A stretch of DNA of 64,000 bases from Geobacillus subterraneus (lineage in GTDB: Bacteria; Bacillota; Bacilli; Bacillales; Anoxybacillaceae), in NCBI RefSeq assembly GCF_001618685.1, contig NZ_CP014342.1, positions 2,852,001-2,916,000 of the forward strand. Reading direction: 5' to 3'. Made by a program: the position numbers and the translations under genes. Positions 51,794-60,360 of the stretch are shown here, one piece after another. Numbering within the stretch: position 1 is the first letter of the stretch; the number at the start of each line of letters is the position of its first letter. The notes beneath the pieces are model-generated. The model saw nothing but the letters and a program-made list of their open reading frames with translations, had not been told where the DNA came from and did no database searches.

Positions 51794-52684
51794 GTTTCAA
51801 TCCCTCATAGGTACGATAAAAACTGCGCACTCAACTAGGAGTGCCGCAAGCTGGGCTGCGTTTCAATCCCTCATAGGTACGATAAAAACGAGGTGTTGCG
51901 GTGAGCGTTGTTTTGCGGACGAGGCGTTTCAATCCCTCATAGGTACGATAAAAACGTGGAGCTTGGGGAGCTGGCGAACGAAGCAAGGTTCTTGTTTCAA
52001 TCCCTCATAGGTACGATAAAAACGCCAAACCCTATCACCTGCTTTAGTGAAAGAGGCAATGTTTCAATCCCTCATAGGTACGATAAAAACAAGACGGATC
52101 CGCCGCCACTGTTGATATAGATGTTGTTTCAATCCCTCATAGGTACGATAAAAACCACTCCGCCCGACCGTCTCGGACGGAGGATAAAGGGTTTCAATCC
52201 CTCATAGGTACGATAAAAACATTGCGCGACGATGAAGCGTTTGTATTCGGTGAAGGTTTCAATCCCTCATAGGTACGATAAAAACCGAATACACTGCCGC
52301 CATAGCTGTCAATCCATACGGGTTTCAATCCCTCATAGGTACGATAAAAACAATTGCGCGACGATGAAGCGTTTGTATTCGGTGAAGGTTTCAATCCCTC
52401 ATAGGTACGATAAAAACGTAGTATCTTTGTATTTGAGCGTCAAACATGTAGGTGTTTCAATCCCTCATAGGTACGATAAAAACGAACGGATATGTTTATA
52501 TAACTGAACATGATGAGGTGTTTCAATCCCTCATAGGTACGATAAAAACCAATGTCAACGTCTACATATTCGGTATCAAATGTACGGTTTCAATCCCTCA
52601 TAGGTACGATAAAAACCGACAAACTCATTGAATTGCTCAATGCAGAAACGTGGCGTTTCAATCCCTCATAGGTACGATAAAAAC
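51794..52684 (-). CRISPR. CRISPR array 2 (14 repeats, 13 spacers)
   Basis: Same repeat and orientation as array 1. Repeat starts: 51794, 51860, 51926, 51994, 52061, 52126, 52191, 52256, 52322, 52388, 52454, 52520, 52587 and 52655; spacers are 35-38 bases. The leader lies at 52685 and up, next to the cmr6 stop. The low-coordinate end stops abruptly with a perfect repeat. Spacers 52221-52255 and 52352-52387 are the same sequence except for one extra base at one end. Confidence 0.97.
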
Positions 52685-52868
52685 CCCAAAAAGTGTTGTC
52701 ATATCAACCTTTTCCCTTCAACGTCATCATCAGAATAACACGTTTCGAAGATTCTGTCAATCAAGTCTATCCTTGATGGCTGTAGGGATCAGGCGATCAA
52801 AACCAATGTCGTCGACCCCCTGGGGTTTTTGCGTGATTGGAGGTCGACGACAAACGAAAGGCGGTTTG
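52685..52868 (-). promoter_or_regulatory. leader of CRISPR array 2
   Basis: Almost identical to the array 1 leader. The minus-strand promoter is TTGACA (52760-52755), 17 bases and TATTCT (52737-52732). The distal inverted repeat GTCGTCGACC (52808-52817) / GGTCGACGAC (52842-52851) lies 18 bases beyond the cmr6 stop. Confidence 0.85.
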
Positions 52869-52869
52869 G

Positions 52870-54015
52870 TTATGAGCCGTTAAGCAGCTGTTGAATGACG
52901 TTGATTTTTTCTTTTTGCTTTTTGCTGGCGCTTTTTTCCCATTGGCCGATCCGTTGCCAATACGCAAGCAGCGCTTGAGCGGCCTGTTTGTTTTGTTGTT
53001 GGATGACTTGACTATATAGGATGTCTTTGCTGCGCTGCTGATCGGCTTGGCTGTCGGTGAGCTGCTCGATTTCAGCGACAAGCCGTTCTTCTGGGGAAAG
53101 CAGGGCAAGTTTTGCTTGCTCTTCTTCCTCGCGCTTCCGCTGTTCCAGCAATGCCTGCTCTTTTTTCCGCTGTTCAAGCCGCATCGTTTCTTTTCGGACA
53201 ACGGGAAGAAATTCCGTTTCCGTCACATCCTCCACATCGATGAATCGGCCATAGCCCGATGATGTTTTCGATCCAATTCCCCATTCTGTCAGCGCCGCCT
53301 TCGTCCATGCCGCGGCTTCCTCCAGCAGACGCTTCGCCTCTTCATCGCTTTGTGCCGAGCGGTTTGCTGTCAAGTAGATCTCCACCTCAGCGGCCGTGAC
53401 CGTCCAAAACGAAACAGGGACGGGCTTTTGGTCATCGGTCGCTGCCTTTTTCCCTTCGTAATACTCTTTCATATGCACAGCAAGGGCATCGCGGACGAGT
53501 TGCAGCCCATCGATGAGAAAAATATCGTGAAATTGAACCATGCCTTTCTTTTCTTGCGTTCCAAACACGTCCCTTCCGATCTTCTGTTCGGAAAGGCTTT
53601 TTTCTTCCCCTTGACCGTATGCTTCGATCCACCAGTGGCGGACAAGTCCTTTTACGCTCGAGGCGGGAATGTACGGCAGTCCGTATACGGGATGGATCGT
53701 CAATGAGGTCTCGCGGACATGGCCAGCACCAAGGCCATGGATGATTCGACCGGCAAGGCGTGCTTTGAGCTTTTTGACATGCCCGGTTTGCGCCCATGCA
53801 GCCATGGCGTGTTCACGCTGCGCCCGCAACTGTTCTCCCACTGCTTTGAGTTCTGGAAGGATCGGAACAGGCTTTAGTCGTTTGGATAACTCCCACACTC
53901 TTTTTTTATCGTTCCACTCATGTTCTAAAAAGTAATAGAGATGGTACGCCAAATGGGCCATGGACTTGCTGGCGGCCTGCATGACGTCCCGCGTGTCTTT
54001 TGGATGAAAAAGCAT
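52870..54015 (-). CDS. cmr6: type III-B RAMP protein Cmr6
   Basis: A 381-residue Cas7-like subunit at the head end of the Cmr complex. The RAMP core is seen in ARLAGRIIHGLGAGHVRETS, PVYGLPYIPASSVKGLVRHW and the glycine loop WGIGSKTSSGYGRF. A C-terminal extension of about 110 residues is a Gln/Glu/Lys-rich coiled coil (LEQRKKEQALLEQRKREEEE), longer than in minimal Cmr6. The ATG at 54015 follows AAGGAGGA. It is the last gene of the III-B operon and ends next to the array 2 leader. Confidence 0.9.
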   Translation of the reverse strand: MLFHPKDTRDVMQAASKSMAHLAYHLYYFLEHEWNDKKRVWELSKRLKPVPILPELKAVGEQLRAQREHAMAAWAQTGHVKKLKARLAGRIIHGLGAGHVRETSLTIHPVYGLPYIPASSVKGLVRHWWIEAYGQGEEKSLSEQKIGRDVFGTQEKKGMVQFHDIFLIDGLQLVRDALAVHMKEYYEGKKAATDDQKPVPVSFWTVTAAEVEIYLTANRSAQSDEEAKRLLEEAAAWTKAALTEWGIGSKTSSGYGRFIDVEDVTETEFLPVVRKETMRLEQRKKEQALLEQRKREEEEQAKLALLSPEERLVAEIEQLTDSQADQQRSKDILYSQVIQQQNKQAAQALLAYWQRIGQWEKSASKKQKEKINVIQQLLNGS

Positions 54016-54027
54016 GCTCATTCCTCC

Positions 54028-54438
54028 TTACTCCGCCGTCCCGCCATCGTCCTTCGCCATCCCGTCGGCAAACTTGCGCATCCAATCAAGCAACGCGACC
54101 GCCTCCATCGTCCATAGCCGATATTCTGCACTCGATAAATGGACGATGACTTCCACCAACTCTTCATTCCCGCTTGGGAACTGGTCAGGAAACTGCTCTT
54201 TCATCCATTTTGCGAGCGTATGATAAATCACTTTATACTCGTTTTGTTTCTTTTTTTGGAAATAAAACGCCAATGTTTGCCCAAGGCCGTTCACTTGAAT
54301 GAGAGACGGCATTTTTTTCACGTACGAACGATACGTTTCAAAATTCTCCCTTAACTGTTCTTTCGCCCGTTTGACCTCTTGGAACGCGAAAGCGGCGCGT
54401 CCATTCTCAATCCCAACCCGTTGCACCGTTTTTTTCAT
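54028..54438 (-). CDS. cmr5: type III-B small subunit Cmr5
   Basis: A 136-residue helical subunit (Cas11 class) that lines the belly of the Cmr complex. KKTVQRVGIENGRAAFAFQE and YRSYVKKMPSLIQVNGLGQTLAFYF are typical of Cmr5. GGAGGAGACAAAG precedes the ATG at 54438; the 15-base longer start overlaps the cmr4 stop. It lies between cmr4 and cmr6. Confidence 0.92.
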   Translation of the reverse strand: MKKTVQRVGIENGRAAFAFQEVKRAKEQLRENFETYRSYVKKMPSLIQVNGLGQTLAFYFQKKKQNEYKVIYHTLAKWMKEQFPDQFPSGNEELVEVIVHLSSAEYRLWTMEAVALLDWMRKFADGMAKDDGGTAE

Positions 54439-54453
54439 CTTTGTCTCCTCCAT

Positions 54454-55347
54454 TTACAGCCAAATGGTTCTCATCATTCCACGTCCTAGCGTACTGTTTC
54501 CGCCCAATTGAAAGACAGACGGAAATTTCCCGCTTTTCACTAAATACTGTTCAATGTCGTTCGCGGTGGTCAGTCCATTGATTCCGTTGCCGCGCGCATG
54601 GCCAATATAAAGGAAGCTGTAAAAGAACGTCTCCGGCGGCACATTTTCTTCGTACCAAAGCGCCCCATTGTCCACCGTTCCCGTCTCGTGGGAAATGCGA
54701 ATACGTGCATTGACTTCCGTCGATAGTTTGACAAAATCGACAAAATCATCGTCAGACAGCACGACAAGACGTTCTGGAAGACGGAGGCGGCTGTATTCGC
54801 CAATGAGAGTCGCTAACTGTTCGGCAAGCTGTTGGGCCTCTCGTGAAATCGTGACGTCGAACGTATATTCTTCAAGGACGATGCGTCCATTTACGGCCAT
54901 CAACCGGTCACTGCTCACCGTATTTGGCGCTGGAACTGGAAGCGGTTGAAAAGCGTTCTCTTTGCTGATTGTTTCTTGGTGAATGCTCATTTCCTGATTC
55001 CAGCGTTCAAGTACGTGAGGGCATGTAATCCAAGCAAACACGCCGCGAAGCGATTTGACAGGGAACAATAGCACACGAGCGTCGCTCAATGCAATAGCGC
55101 TCGCCTGCGTGACACTTTCCTCCCCTCGGTCAGCTCCAAAAATAAGGTCGAGCTCCTTCTTTTCTTCCGGCAACGCTTGTACCATATGATACCGCACTGC
55201 TCCTTTGAGAGAGGAACTCTCAATCTTCGGGAAACCAGTATGTTTCTCACGCTGGATCGGCAAGTCGACAAGCCCAATTTCACTTCCACTTCCCGCGTGG
55301 ACAGACGTAACCGCATGCAAAACAAACGGACGAACAATGGAATACAT
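54454..55347 (-). CDS. cmr4: type III-B backbone RNase Cmr4
   Basis: A 297-residue Cas7-type subunit that forms the filament and cuts target RNA every 6 bases. The catalytic Asp is D28 in HAGSGSEIGLVDLPIQRE, and the usual SSSLKGAVRYHM motif follows. The C-terminus has LGGNSTLGRGMMRTIWL, the RAMP glycine loop. Its start shares a base with the cmr3 stop. Target RNA cleavage should be intact, which also serves to switch Cas10 off. Confidence 0.93.
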   Translation of the reverse strand: MYSIVRPFVLHAVTSVHAGSGSEIGLVDLPIQREKHTGFPKIESSSLKGAVRYHMVQALPEEKKELDLIFGADRGEESVTQASAIALSDARVLLFPVKSLRGVFAWITCPHVLERWNQEMSIHQETISKENAFQPLPVPAPNTVSSDRLMAVNGRIVLEEYTFDVTISREAQQLAEQLATLIGEYSRLRLPERLVVLSDDDFVDFVKLSTEVNARIRISHETGTVDNGALWYEENVPPETFFYSFLYIGHARGNGINGLTTANDIEQYLVKSGKFPSVFQLGGNSTLGRGMMRTIWL

Positions 55348-56477
55348 TACAACTCCTCCTCACTTTCACTGGCACTGGTTACAATCGCAAAGCCAAAACC
55401 TTCTTCGGCTCCTTCATCGGTCAGATGAATGCCGTCAAGGACCGAGAAAATAAGCGGCAGTTCCTCATCACGCTCCACCTTCACGTAAACGACAGAACCG
55501 GCCGGAACCATCCATTTCCGTGGTTTTGGGCGATGATGGACGATATCCCACCCACCGTACAGCTCTGGACGGCCAATGGCAGAAGCAAGCCATTCAACGG
55601 TTGCGCCATTCGGCCATCTCCAATGCACGCCGTCAAAGGTGGCAGGGCGGGAACCGTTTGAAAAAATGGCAGGGGACAAAAACACGACTTTCGCTAGTTT
55701 TGTCCGTTGAATCGTCTGTTCAAGGGTCTTCCTTTCGTCCACGCTCCATAAACGAAACTGCTCCGGCGTTTGCCGAATCGACCAAGGGCGGTTCTCACCG
55801 CCAATCCGCGCCCATTTCACGGCAGAAAAGTCCGGCTCATCACTGATGTAAGCAACCAGCGAGGCATCGCCTAAAAAGCGGCTTTTCTCCACCCGGTACA
55901 AAAATTTCTCGCGGGCGGTTCGTTTGCTGTCATCCAATTGAATGCCCACTTTCGCTTCGCGCACGATAAATGACGATAAGGATCGAAGCGAGGTGATCGG
56001 CTGACTAGCGAGTAACGCGCGTTTCCATTCATCGACAGAAACGTAGCGATGTTGCGAACTTTTTGTTTTCTCCCTCCGTGATGAGGCAAGCCGCCATCCT
56101 GGGGACGATGAAGCGGGTTTTCGATCCTTGACTAGCTCCAACGGATACGCTGTGAGCGACTCCCCTTCCTCAACGACTTGATAGTCAAGTGGGAGAGGCA
56201 AAAACAGCTGATCCCCATCCGCAAGCCCACAATAATGAAGGCGAAACGCCCCATGTTCGTTCGGCGTGCCCATCCATTGCTTCACATGTTCGTCTGCGCC
56301 TCTGGCAAAGTCCTCAAACGAACTGTGTGTGTAAATATACGCCGCCCGCAACGCCCCGTAAATCGTGTTCGGCCGCGGCGGAAACATGGGCTCCATGACG
56401 GTCGTTTCCCCTGCTTGTGTGGCATGATGATTTTTGAAAAAAAACGTATCGGTCGGCCTCAATGTCAGCTTGGTCAT
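55347..56477 (-). CDS. cmr3: type III-B Cas5-like subunit Cmr3
   Basis: A 376-residue RAMP protein that holds the 5' crRNA handle beside Cas10. MTKLTLRPTDTFFFKNHHAT is the standard Cmr3 start, followed by MFPPRPNTIYGALRAAYI; the C-terminus has GAEEGFGFAIV. It overlaps cas10 by 4 bases (ATGA) and cmr4 by one. The frame is intact. Confidence 0.93.
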   Translation of the reverse strand: MTKLTLRPTDTFFFKNHHATQAGETTVMEPMFPPRPNTIYGALRAAYIYTHSSFEDFARGADEHVKQWMGTPNEHGAFRLHYCGLADGDQLFLPLPLDYQVVEEGESLTAYPLELVKDRKPASSSPGWRLASSRREKTKSSQHRYVSVDEWKRALLASQPITSLRSLSSFIVREAKVGIQLDDSKRTAREKFLYRVEKSRFLGDASLVAYISDEPDFSAVKWARIGGENRPWSIRQTPEQFRLWSVDERKTLEQTIQRTKLAKVVFLSPAIFSNGSRPATFDGVHWRWPNGATVEWLASAIGRPELYGGWDIVHHRPKPRKWMVPAGSVVYVKVERDEELPLIFSVLDGIHLTDEGAEEGFGFAIVTSASESEEEL

Positions 56478-58117
56478 ACGTCGCTCCCCTCGCTCCGTCT
56501 AAAAAAGGTCAACATCTTTAACAAATGCAAAAAATCATAGCCGCGTGGCACGGCATCATACAGCGCCATGAGCGCATCCGTATGGCTGCGCAAATCACGT
56601 TCCTTCCATTGATTCCCTTCTTTCACTGATCGCTTGAGCAGACGGCGAAGCTCAACGGCCAGCATGTCACGGTTTTCCCATTTCGGGCAGTCCTTTTCGT
56701 GCAACAACGGCGCAAACGCTTGGGTAAAGTGGAAAATAAAGTTCGGTGAGATTGAAGTCTTTAACAAGGCAACGAATTGTTCTAACCGGCTTGATGCCAT
56801 TTTTCCTTTGATCATCCACGGAAGTATGGCTTCGGCAATCTCACCCGACCGAGTATGCACCGCCAGTGCCAAGGCGTCTTTTTGCTGATTCGTCTGTTCG
56901 TTACGGTACTGTTTCGCTTTTTGTTCGAGTGCTCTTGCCTCATTTAGCACATGCTGCAGCGGCGCTTTTTTATGGGCAATCACCAATCCGAACGAAGCCG
57001 TCGCCCCTTCCCCTAACCCTTGCTGTTCATCACTGAATGCCAAGCGAAGCAGCTCAGCGGCCTTTAACGCCTCATCGACCGGCAAAAAGGCGAGCACATC
57101 ATCACCGCCTGCATAGACAAGCTCACCATGACATTGTTGTTCGACAATGCGAGGAACGACTTCTTTGGAAAAGCGAGCGAGCTTTTGACTCGTCCGGCTG
57201 TATTCTTCTTTCTGTTCTCCGGAAAACCATCTGCCCATGTTATCGCCATCCATCATAAGCACCGCGTAGTAATCGCCCGAACCGATGTCCAGCACAGATG
57301 GGAACGGCCGAAATGACGCTCCGAACAAGTCCGTGAAGTAATCACGGGCAACACGCTTCCCTAAACAAATGCCGCATAAAAACTCATTGTCTTTCACGCG
57401 GCCAACGCGCCGTTCATCTTCACCGTCTCCATCTCTTCCTTGAAACTTTCCAGCCCTTCTCTTCCACAAATTTGCCGTTTTCCTCTTGATTTCGCCGTAA
57501 CGATCAAAATCGTCGATTTCTTCTAGACGCAGCGCCTCCCGTTCCTTGCAGACAGAACAAACAAGCCCTTGCTGGGGAACAGAGGCGTAATGTTTCTCAT
57601 TTTTCAACGCGCCTAATCGGCGTTCAGCCCGTTCACGCACAGTTCGGAATGATGCGGATGGCTCATACGGTTCCGCCACCCAATAAACTTCCAAAAACGA
57701 TTGCACTTGCTGCTCCACCATCGTTTCAAGCTGTTGCCGCTCATCGTCTGACAGATGCGGGAACATGCGTGAGACCGCTTGAAAACAGAAATCGAGAAAC
57801 ACATTGCGGACGTCTTGTTCGGTTTCCCGCAACCAACCGCAAACGTCAGTTTCTGTACCTTCCATAACCGCTGTTAGGCGGTTGGGGAGCGAAGCAACAC
57901 GAAGTTCACGAAGCGAGAGCGTGCGCAGTTCCTCTTTTCCAACTAGCGGATAAATCATCTCACAGCCGGCACCATATTGGTAAAAGCGTTTCATCGCCTC
58001 TCTTACCAGATGCGACAAAATATAGCTTCCGCTCCAAAAATCTTCTGTTTTGCGGGCCGATGCAATAAACGACTGTACAGGTCCCACCGTAAAAAGAACA
58101 ATATATCGATTCGTCAT
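56474..58117 (-). CDS. cas10: type III-B Cas10 (Cmr2), HD domain absent
   Basis: A 547-residue signalling subunit. It begins at once with the first palm domain (FTVGPVQSFIASARKTEDFW), so the N-terminal HD nuclease of longer Cmr2 proteins is missing. Two zinc-type pairs, VCSVCKER (about residue 187) and LCGICLGKR (about 247), come before the second palm domain, which holds YAGGDDVLAF (GGDD, about 338), the cyclase motif that makes cyclic oligoadenylate. A helical C-terminal domain follows. DNA cutting is thus unlikely, and signalling to the two CARF proteins upstream is the expected output. It overlaps cmr1 and cmr3 by 4 bases each. Confidence 0.93.
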   Translation of the reverse strand: MTNRYIVLFTVGPVQSFIASARKTEDFWSGSYILSHLVREAMKRFYQYGAGCEMIYPLVGKEELRTLSLRELRVASLPNRLTAVMEGTETDVCGWLRETEQDVRNVFLDFCFQAVSRMFPHLSDDERQQLETMVEQQVQSFLEVYWVAEPYEPSASFRTVRERAERRLGALKNEKHYASVPQQGLVCSVCKEREALRLEEIDDFDRYGEIKRKTANLWKRRAGKFQGRDGDGEDERRVGRVKDNEFLCGICLGKRVARDYFTDLFGASFRPFPSVLDIGSGDYYAVLMMDGDNMGRWFSGEQKEEYSRTSQKLARFSKEVVPRIVEQQCHGELVYAGGDDVLAFLPVDEALKAAELLRLAFSDEQQGLGEGATASFGLVIAHKKAPLQHVLNEARALEQKAKQYRNEQTNQQKDALALAVHTRSGEIAEAILPWMIKGKMASSRLEQFVALLKTSISPNFIFHFTQAFAPLLHEKDCPKWENRDMLAVELRRLLKRSVKEGNQWKERDLRSHTDALMALYDAVPRGYDFLHLLKMLTFFRRSEGSDV

Positions 58118-59019
58118 ACCCTCACCCCAACGATTTCCAAAAACCGCTTCCGGTCTTGTTCGTAACGCGGCTCATTGTACCGCTGTTCATTCGTCCTCAC
58201 TTCTGAGATGATCGGATAATACCGTCCGCCGATTTTCCTTACTGTGCACCATAATGGCGAAGCGAGCTTATCCCTTCCGTGCACAAAGCCGAGCGTTCCG
58301 TACCGATTGGCCTCATGGGACGCTTTTCCAAACCCCTTCAGCACTTCGCTCGCGCTATCTTTTCCTTCCCCGACCCAGACAGCGAATAATATCGGGTGGG
58401 GCGTCTTCACAGCTGCGGTTCGCGCTACGATGCAGCCGCGACTTGCGAAGGAAAACGCCGATGCCACCCCGAGATGGCTCAACACGGTATGTAAACTATT
58501 GGCGTATTCTTCAACAGTGTTCCACTCGTGTCCTGTCCACTGCACCGCCCCAAATCCGCGGCGCGATCGTTGTCCGATCCCGGCGAGATGAAGCATATAC
58601 TGGAAATACCATTCATACATCTCCAACTTTGATTCATGCCGTTTCCGCACCGAAACCGTCACTGTCACTTCTTTTCCGGCTGAAAGGGCGGGCACAGTGA
58701 AGGAAGACGACTTGTGCGGCAAAATGTTTTCTTTTTTCGCTCCCTGCACCGTCTCTGACATCGATAGATGAACAGGAGACTGCTGCTTCATCACCCTCGT
58801 TCCACCAAACATGATTTCCTCTTCCCGAAGCAGGTCATTGACATTCGGCTGATCCTGGAGCGTACGCCAAAAATAGCGCCACACCCCCCGCAGCGACGGG
58901 AGGCGAAACTCGGCTTGGGCCCGCGGCTCAGCTCCATGAATGGCCGCTGGCGTCAACAATACAAGCTGATACGGCGATTCGACAACAGCGGTCGCCGTAG
59001 CCGATTCATAACGTTCCAT
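58114..59019 (-). CDS. cmr1: type III-B RAMP protein Cmr1
   Basis: A 301-residue subunit that caps the 3' end of the crRNA in the Cmr complex. Cmr1 features: YQLVLLTPAAIHGAEPRAQA, FRLPSLRGVWRYFWRTLQ and IMFGGTRVMKQQSPVHLSMS near the start, and GIGQRSRRGFGAVQW as glycine loop. The start at 59019 is taken because AGGGGAG is 6 bases upstream; the 57 extra codons of the longer frame read through the end of the neighbour and have odd Cys/Arg content. It lies between the CARF-HEPN gene and cas10. Confidence 0.9.
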   Translation of the reverse strand: MERYESATATAVVESPYQLVLLTPAAIHGAEPRAQAEFRLPSLRGVWRYFWRTLQDQPNVNDLLREEEIMFGGTRVMKQQSPVHLSMSETVQGAKKENILPHKSSSFTVPALSAGKEVTVTVSVRKRHESKLEMYEWYFQYMLHLAGIGQRSRRGFGAVQWTGHEWNTVEEYANSLHTVLSHLGVASAFSFASRGCIVARTAAVKTPHPILFAVWVGEGKDSASEVLKGFGKASHEANRYGTLGFVHGRDKLASPLWCTVRKIGGRYYPIISEVRTNEQRYNEPRYEQDRKRFLEIVGVRV

Positions 59020-59032
59020 CATCTGCTCCCCT

Positions 59033-60358
59033 TTACTTTGACATCGACTTTGCCAACATCGACATCCGCTCAAAAAATGAAGAAAATTGTTCAAACAGCG
59101 CAACCGCCTTCGGCATAAACTTTTCTGCTGGCAGCGGATTGGGACGTGTGCCCGCATGGTTGATATCGTTGCGCAGCTCTTTGATTTGGCCAAACGGCTT
59201 CAATTCCTCCCGATAAGAGTCAAGCGCATTCGCCATCCGCTCCACCAACTCGAACGAATGAACCCGCCATTCGTCCCTCGGAATCCGACGCAGCACGATT
59301 TGAATGGTCGAATGGATGTCATTCCGCACCTCTTCCTTGCGTTCATCGAGCGAAAACGCCCGGCAAATCGCCGTCACTGTGTTTTCCTCAAGCATCGTTA
59401 GCGCTGATTGGATGAGTCCATGATTCAAACACCACCGAACCGCTTGCCAACTGTTGATGATCGGATCATCACTAAAAATGGCATACTTCTTTTCCATTTC
59501 GTCAAGCAGCGGAACAAGCGGTTTGACCGCTTCGGTCGGCGCTGAACGGACACGCGCCAGTTGTTCGCGAAATTTCCGCACTTCCTCATCAATGTCCAAA
59601 CTCCGGCACGTGCGGATCGCTTTTTCTGTCTGATCCAATTGTTTCGCTAACTTGTTTAACGCCGCCACCTCGTTGCGCAGCTCTCGGCTTGCCGTTGGAT
59701 CACAGAAGACGTGACGGTTTTCCTTTTCCGTCAGCGCCCGAATCAACGCCGCATCCCCCGTACGCAAAAACTGGTCGACGCCATTCGTCCAATCAAGCAA
59801 GCTGGCCATGCTCGTCAAATTGACAATCGGCGCCAATCGCTCTTCTGGCGGCAGTTGCTTAACATCCATCGGGCGCCCCAGCACCTCAAACCAGCCATAC
59901 ACAATTGCCCCGATCTCGGCCTTTTTCACCAAGCGGGCATAATTCAACACAATGAGTGCTACAAACGGAATGGAACGAAAACTATGGGTAATATCGAAAT
60001 AGATCGTATCCCCTTCCCCAATTTCTGACATAACGCGATCAAACAGCCGCCAATTGGTCCGTTCATCCTGACCGTTGTCAATGTCAACCATCTTCACATT
60101 CGCTTCAGGGGCGATGCGGCGGAAAGCGGTCATTAGTCCTTCCAGCTGCTCTTCCCCTCTCAAGCGGTCCTCTCCATTTCGCTCCCGCGCTTCTTTTGTC
60201 GCAAACACAATGACATCCATCGGTTGCTCGCCGTGCAACAGCTCGTACACCGCCGTCTGAACAAAACGGGTATACGAGGAAGTTTTTCCCTCATACGTAT
60301 AAAAACAATATTCATAGTCACTTAACCCTAAAAATGACAACAACACATGTCTTCCCAT
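59033..60358 (-). CDS. CARF-HEPN ribonuclease, Csx2-like (TIGR02221 type)
   Basis: A 441-residue effector. The N-terminal CARF half reads HVLLSFLGLSDYEYCFYTYE, then IYFDITHSFRSIPFVALIVL, whose DITHSFRS block is the hallmark of the Csx2/TIGR02221 group. The C-terminal half is helical and ends with a HEPN RNase motif, R-x4-H, in ELRNDINHAGTR (R396, H401). When cyclic oligoadenylate binds the CARF domain the HEPN dimer would cut RNA non-specifically (established for relatives). The start at 60358 follows GGGGGG by 9 bases; an earlier ATG overlaps the upstream stop (ATGA). It is second in the III-B operon. Confidence 0.85.
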   Translation of the reverse strand: MGRHVLLSFLGLSDYEYCFYTYEGKTSSYTRFVQTAVYELLHGEQPMDVIVFATKEARERNGEDRLRGEEQLEGLMTAFRRIAPEANVKMVDIDNGQDERTNWRLFDRVMSEIGEGDTIYFDITHSFRSIPFVALIVLNYARLVKKAEIGAIVYGWFEVLGRPMDVKQLPPEERLAPIVNLTSMASLLDWTNGVDQFLRTGDAALIRALTEKENRHVFCDPTASRELRNEVAALNKLAKQLDQTEKAIRTCRSLDIDEEVRKFREQLARVRSAPTEAVKPLVPLLDEMEKKYAIFSDDPIINSWQAVRWCLNHGLIQSALTMLEENTVTAICRAFSLDERKEEVRNDIHSTIQIVLRRIPRDEWRVHSFELVERMANALDSYREELKPFGQIKELRNDINHAGTRPNPLPAEKFMPKAVALFEQFSSFFERMSMLAKSMSK

Positions 60359-60360
60359 CG

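Noticed and set aside
58114-59193. A 57-residue N-terminal extension of Cmr1
   Set aside because: The extension overlaps the end of the CARF-HEPN gene and is rich in Cys and Arg; the good ribosome site lies before the shorter start at 59019.
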